From contig NC_044995.1 in assembly GCF_008728515.1 (NCBI RefSeq), positions 45,029,084 through 45,093,083 on the forward strand: DNA of 64,000 nt, read 5' to 3'. The translations under genes and the position numbers were made by a program. Below are positions 59,929 to 64,000 of this stretch, piece after piece. The DNA is from Papio anubis (lineage: Eukaryota; Chordata; Mammalia; Primates; Cercopithecidae). Position 1 is the first letter of the stretch. Every line of letters starts with the position of its first letter. The notes under the pieces were generated by a model that searched no databases, was not told the DNA's origin, and saw nothing but the letters and a program-made list of their open reading frames with translations.

Positions 59929-62900
59929 GTCATTCACTTAGCTTTAGACTGCACAGGCTGTCCTTTATATCCATGCAGTCCCACCCCACAGATATAGGGG
60001 ACAGTCTCGTCTTTTCAGGCAGACAGCAGACAGGATCACACACACACTCACTGCCTGCTCACACAAGCCACGCACTCAGTCACACACAATCACACACAGC
60101 CACACGCACACAGCCACACTTTCTCACTCCATCCCGTACTTGTGTGCACCATTAACACTGCTGCACACACAGCCTCACACAACCACACACTCACAGCCAC
60201 AGAGCCCTAGAGTCATGCACATGCCGATGCACCTTGTGGCACAGGCACACACAACCATGCTTGTGTGCAAAGTGGCAGACACAACCACACATGCCTAGAA
60301 GCAAGTCTCTGGATCCCTTCTGCATCCCACAGGGGGGGCTCCCCGGCCGTGTTTGATTGGTTCTTCGAAGCGGCCTGCCCCGCCTCCCTGCAGGAGGGTG
60401 AGTTGGGAGCCTGGGAGTGAGGGAGTGGGAGGGGAGGGTGGGCCTGGGTCACTGAACTTAGAGGCCTGCTCTCTTCTACAGATCCCCCCATCCTGCGGCA
60501 GTTCCCTCCAGACTTCAGGGACCAGGTATTCAAGCTGGCTCCTTGCTCCCCCAGGGCCAGGGCAGGTCCCCCAGGGGGAGGGGACTCTGTTTCTTGGACC
60601 TGGAGCCTAGGGAGGCGGTGCCCAACCTCAGTGGCCAAGCAGTCTGCACTTTTCTTCATCTCCAGGAAGCTATGCAGATGGTGCCTAAATTCTGCTTCCC
60701 TTTTGATGTGGAAAGGTACGAAAGGGCGGGGAGATCCAAGGACTCAGGGACTCAGATCTCTCAGGGGCCCCAAGGACTCAACACCTAGAGACTCAGACAT
60801 CTGGAAACCCATACACTCGAGGACCCTGAGACTCAAAGGCTCAGGCACTCAGGAGCCCTGAGAACTAGGGACCTATATGCATTAGCATCCAGGGATTCAG
60901 ACACTCAGGGACCCAGAGATCCAGGTACTCAGGAACCCAGGGACCCAGGGACTCAAGAACCTAGGAATCCAGGGACCCAGGAGCTCAGGGACTCAGGAAC
61001 AGAGATTCAGGGACTCAGGGACCCAGGGACCCAGGGACTCAGGGACACACAGATTCAGGGACTCAGGAACCCAGGGACCCAGAGACTCAGGGACTCGGGG
61101 ACTCGGGGACTCAAGGATTCAGGGACTTAGGGACACAGGGACCCAGAGACTCAGGGACTCAAGGACTTAAGGATTCAGGGACTCAGGGACTCAGGGACAC
61201 AGGGATTAAGGGATCCAAGGACTCAGGAACCCAAAGACTCAGAAACTCAGGGACCCAGGGACTCAGGAACCCAGGGACTCAGGGACCTAAGGACCCAGGG
61301 ACTCAGGGATCCAGGGACCCAGAGATCCAGAAACCCAGAGATCCAGGGACTCAGGGACTCAGGAACCCAGGGACCTAGGGACTCAAGGACCCAGGGACTC
61401 AGGGACCCAGAGATCCAGGGACCAAGAAGCTCCAGGGACCTAGAGATTCAGGGACCCAGGGACTCAGGGACTCAGGGACCCAGAGATCCAGGGACCTAGG
61501 GACCCAGAGATCCAGGGACCCAGAGATTCAGGGACCCAGGGATTCTGAGACCCAGGGACCCAGGCTTGCAGGGATCCTGACAACTAGAGACTCATATACT
61601 CAGGATCCCAGGAACAGCTGGGATGTCCAGGTCTCTCTAACAGCCCTTCCCACTCCAGGGAGCCCCCCAGCCCCGTCGTGCAGCATTTCACCTTCGCCCT
61701 CACAGACCTTGCCGGCAACCGCAGATTTGGTTTCTGCCGCCTGCGGGCGGGTACCCAGAGCTGTCTCTGCATCCTCAGGTGCGGGATATGGGGGTTGGAT
61801 GCGGGGGGGATGGGAAAGGCCGAGGCCTAGGGACACTTCGTGGAACCTGTCTCCTCTATCCACAGCCACTTGCCCTGGTTCGAGGTGTTTTACAAGCTAC
61901 TGAACACAGTGGGAGACCTCCTAGCTCAGGACCAGGTGAGATCAGCCCCTCTCTCACTCCTGTGGGAGTCCCAGCCACCACCCCCCAACCTCCCAACCCC
62001 TCCCTTTCAGATCTCCCAGGCCTGGCTGGGCACACTGTGTCACACCTGTAGTCCCAGCATTTTGGGAGGCTGGGGTGGGAGAATTGCTTGAGCCCAGGAG
62101 TTTGAGACCAGCTGGGCAACATAGTGAGAACCCTGCCTCTACAAAATCTTTTAAAAAATTGACCGAGTTCGGTGGCTCACACCTGTAATCCCAGCACTTT
62201 GGGAGGAAGAGGTGAGCAGATAACCTGAGGTCAGGAGTTCGAGACCGGCCTGACCAAGACGGTGAAACCCCGTCTCTACTAAAAATACAAAAAAAAAAAA
62301 ATTAGCCGGGTGTGGTAGCACATGCCCGTATTCCCAGCTGCTTGTAGACTGAGGCAGGAGAATAGCTTGAACCCGGGAGGCAGAAGTTGCAGTGAGCCGA
62401 GATCACGCCATTGCACTCCAGCTTGGGCAACAAGAGCGAAACTCCGTCTCAAAAAAAAAAAAAAAAAAGAAAAAAGAAAAATTAGCCAGACGTGGTGGTG
62501 CACACCTGTGGTCCCAGCTACTCAGGAGAGCAAGGTGGGAGGATCGCCTGAGCCCAGGAGTTCGAAGTTATGGTGAGCTATGATCACAGCACTGCACTCC
62601 AGCCTGAGACACAGAGCAAGACCCTGGCCCACCAGCCAGGCTAATTTTTTTTTTTTTTTTTTTTTTTGTACTTTTAATAGAGACGTGGTTTCACCATGTT
62701 GGCCAGGCTGGTCACGGGCTCCTGGCCTCAGGTGATCCGCACGCCTCAGCCTCCCAAAGGGCTGGGATTACAGGCGTGAGCCACCACGCCCGGCCTACAA
62801 GAAAACATTTAAATTTAAAAATTTTAAAAGCCAGACGCGGTGGCTCACGCCTGTAATTGTAGCCCTTTGGGAGGCCGAAGCAGGAGGATCCCTTGAGCCC

Positions 62901-63724
62901 AGGAGTTCAAGACCAGCCTGGGCTGGTCTCTATTAGACCTTGTCTCTATTATTATTATTATTAAATTGCTTTTAAAGAAATTTAAAAAAAAAAACCTCCC
63001 AGGCCTGACCTGAGCCCTTGGCTCCTCCCAGACCACTCAAGCTTACTCAGAGCCCTCGGAATCCCCAATCCCCACATCTGGCTCAGCCACCCCCGCCCCT
63101 CCACGTCCCACCCAGGTCTCCGAGGCAGAGGAACTTCTTCAAAATCTGTTTCAGCAGTCCCTGTCTGGGCCCCAGGCCTCAGTGGGGCTGGAGCTGGTAA
63201 GTAGCTCCCATTCCCTGGGCGCTGGACCTTAGGTGGATGGGAAGGCTGCGCCCCAGCCCTGATGACCACAGAATCGTGCCTCTTCCCCAGGGCAGCGGAG
63301 TGACCGTCTCCAGCGGGCAGGATATCCTGCCCCCTACCCCGGGAAATAGCAAGCCGGTGAGCGGGGCTCGGGGACCCTGGAAGGTCGGGGGTCCAGGTGA
63401 GGCCAGCCTCCTGACTGATTGATCCCCCTGCCAATACCCCCACCAGCTGTCCTGCTTCGTGGCCCCGGACTCTGGCCGCCTGCCATCCATCCCTGAGAAC
63501 GTGAGTGGGGACCCGGGAGGGGTCTCTGGGGATGGGAACAGGTCCCGAAACCCGGACCGGGGATGCAAGATCCAGGGGCCAGTCCACGCCCAGCGCACCT
63601 CTCTGATCCTCAGAGGAACCTAACGGAGCTGGTGGTGGCCGTGACTGACGAGAACATCGTGGCGCTGTTCGCGGCGCTCCTGGCGGAGAGAAGAGTCCTG
63701 CTCACCGCTAGCAAACTCAGCACA
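58805..63724 (+). CDS. DENND1C: DENND1C (connecdenn 3), first ten coding exons; gene runs off the window
   Basis: A DENN-domain guanine nucleotide exchange factor that acts on Rab35 in endosomal recycling and binds actin. The exons are 58805-58821, 60333-60397, 60482-60525, 60666-60715, 61659-61778, 61866-61935, 63116-63196, 63291-63356, 63447-63500 and 63614-63724. They splice in frame to 678 nt, or 226 codons, of a human protein of about 800 aa. The protein starts [18 protein letters not shown]; the uDENN part covers about residues 10-125 ([30 protein letters not shown]), and the cDENN part begins near 172 ([38 protein letters not shown]). Every junction is GT-AG. No exon after 63724 is visible before 64000. 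Confidence 0.95.
58822..60332 (+). other. DENND1C intron 1
   Basis: A 1.5-kb intron. From 58822 to 59586 it is unique DNA with no recognised exon; a small frame at 59331-59407 is not family sequence. A full Alu (+) follows at 59587-59882, then a (GATA)n microsatellite at 59884-59929. Diffuse CACA-rich DNA covers 60030-60300, just before exon 2. Confidence 0.8.
59884..59929 (+). repeat. (GATA)n microsatellite
   Basis: About eleven ATAG units attached to the tail of the Alu in DENND1C intron 1. Confidence 0.95.
60333..60397 (+). CDS. DENND1C: DENND1C coding exon 2
   Basis: The acceptor is CATCCCACAG and the donor GAGG|GTGAGT. It encodes [21 protein letters not shown] (residues 6-27), the start of the uDENN region. 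Confidence 0.95.
60482..60525 (+). CDS. DENND1C: DENND1C coding exon 3
   Basis: The acceptor is CTTCTACAG and the donor CAG|GTATTC. It encodes [15 protein letters not shown] (residues 28-42), 44 nt. Confidence 0.95.
60666..60715 (+). CDS. DENND1C: DENND1C coding exon 4
   Basis: The acceptor is TCATCTCCAG and the donor AAAG|GTACG. It encodes [16 protein letters not shown] and two bases of Arg59. Confidence 0.95.
60740..61565 (+). repeat. Minisatellite in DENND1C intron 4
   Basis: About 820 bp of 8-bp quasi-units GGGACTCA, GGGACCCA and GGGATTCA, often paired as 16-bp units, with variants such as AGAGATCC. It nearly fills the 943-bp intron between exons 4 and 5. There are many AG and few GT dinucleotides on the sense strand. 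Confidence 0.95.
61659..61778 (+). CDS. DENND1C: DENND1C coding exon 5
   Basis: The acceptor is CCACTCCAG and the donor CTCAG|GTGCGG. It encodes residues 59-98, with the uDENN core [20 protein letters not shown]. Confidence 0.95.
61866..61935 (+). CDS. DENND1C: DENND1C coding exon 6
   Basis: The acceptor is CTATCCACAG and the donor CAG|GTGAGA. It encodes [20 protein letters not shown] and ends AQDQ (residues 99-122). Confidence 0.95.
61936..63115 (+). repeat. DENND1C intron 6 with nested Alus
   Basis: An AluJ (+) is split into 62022-62158 and 62483-62630 by a complete Alu at 62160-62482. An Alu (-) right half follows at 62637-62798 and an AluJ (+) left monomer at 62828-62965 ending in (ATT)n. 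Nothing coding is seen. Confidence 0.8.
63116..63196 (+). CDS. DENND1C: DENND1C coding exon 7
   Basis: The acceptor is TCCCACCCAG and the donor CTG|GTAAGT. It encodes [20 protein letters not shown] through GLEL (residues 123-149), the helical end of the N-terminal module. Confidence 0.95.
63291..63356 (+). CDS. DENND1C: DENND1C coding exon 8
   Basis: The acceptor is CTTCCCCAG and the donor CCG|GTGAGC. It encodes [20 protein letters not shown] plus KP (residues 150-171), the loop linking the two DENN modules. Confidence 0.93.
63447..63500 (+). CDS. DENND1C: DENND1C coding exon 9
   Basis: The acceptor is CCCACCAG and the donor AAC|GTGAGT. It encodes [18 protein letters not shown] (residues 172-189), the start of the cDENN domain. 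Confidence 0.95.
63614..63724 (+). CDS. DENND1C: DENND1C coding exon 10
   Basis: The acceptor is TGATCCTCAG and the donor ACA|GTGAGG. It encodes [20 protein letters not shown] and on to TASKLST (residues 190-226), cDENN core. The next exon lies beyond the window. Confidence 0.95.
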
Positions 63725-64000
63725 GTGAGGCGGGGCCCGCCGGGCCGGGGTGGGAGCAGGGTCTGGCTCCGCCCCTGGGGGGCGGGACAACGGGGCTGAT
63801 TCCTGGCTCTAACCCGACTGCGCGAGACCTGAGGGCGAAGCCCTGGCCCCGCCCCTTCGAAGGTCTTGGAGAGTTGAATTCTGGCCCCGCCCTCGTGGGA
63901 GGAGGCTGCGTTCAGCTTCTCCTTTTTGGGAGTACTGCGCTGAGGCTCCACCTACTATGGGCCACAACAGGTCTGGCTCCACCCCTCCGGACCCTCAGGT

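Noticed and set aside
60740..61565. Regular spaced repeats that could suggest a CRISPR-like array
   Set aside because: The units are 8-16 bp, contiguous and variable, without unique spacers, inside a primate intron.

Overview
The window is nuclear DNA from an Old World monkey and corresponds to part of human chromosome 19p13.3, seen in the orientation opposite to the human reference. It holds three protein genes with ordinary GT-AG introns: TNFSF9 (4-1BB ligand) on the minus strand at 8.4-13.3 kb, TUBB4A (beta-tubulin 4A) on the plus strand at 42.8-50.2 kb, and the first ten coding exons of DENND1C (connecdenn 3) on the plus strand from 58.8 kb to the right edge. This order and relative orientation match human DENND1C-TUBB4A-TNFSF9. 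The lineage call rests on several young Alu copies with cercopithecid AluYR-type diagnostic changes (CAAGCCTG, GAGACGGG, CTAGCCGGGCGAGG and a CTTGAGCC end), and on TNFSF9 and DENND1C proteins that are close to human but not identical.

Layout: 0-8.4 kb is Alu-rich intergenic DNA with broken MaLR LTRs. TNFSF9 follows, in three coding exons (258, 31 and 467 coding nt; 251 aa), with two introns made almost wholly of tandem or low-complexity DNA. From 13.4 to 42.0 kb is a gene desert of roughly 60 Alus, MIR, L2 and hAT relics, a solo LTR7 and several microsatellites. It also has a GC-rich non-repeat block near 27.4-28.7 kb with a textbook CTCF motif and an array of about 80-bp units carrying GC boxes. 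A 430-bp hexanucleotide tract lies just before the GC-rich TUBB4A promoter. TUBB4A has four coding exons (57, 109, 111 and 1058 nt; 444 aa) and a 3' UTR with an internal tandem duplication. From 50.2 to 58.2 kb there is more repeat DNA, including a solo ERV LTR inside a MIR. DENND1C begins with a 17-nt coding exon; its intron 4 is an 815-bp minisatellite.

The three genes do not form a functional unit. TNFSF9 is a T-cell co-stimulatory ligand, TUBB4A a brain and oligodendrocyte tubulin, and DENND1C a Rab35 exchange factor. The CTCF-like motifs at 27.66 and 58.38 kb, which flank TUBB4A, may matter for keeping their regulation apart.

No new gene system was found. The most useful observations are repeat architecture inside genes, possible insulator sites, two cysteines in TNFSF9 that I do not recall from the human protein, and a set of young Alus full of small indels that look like poorly corrected sequence.
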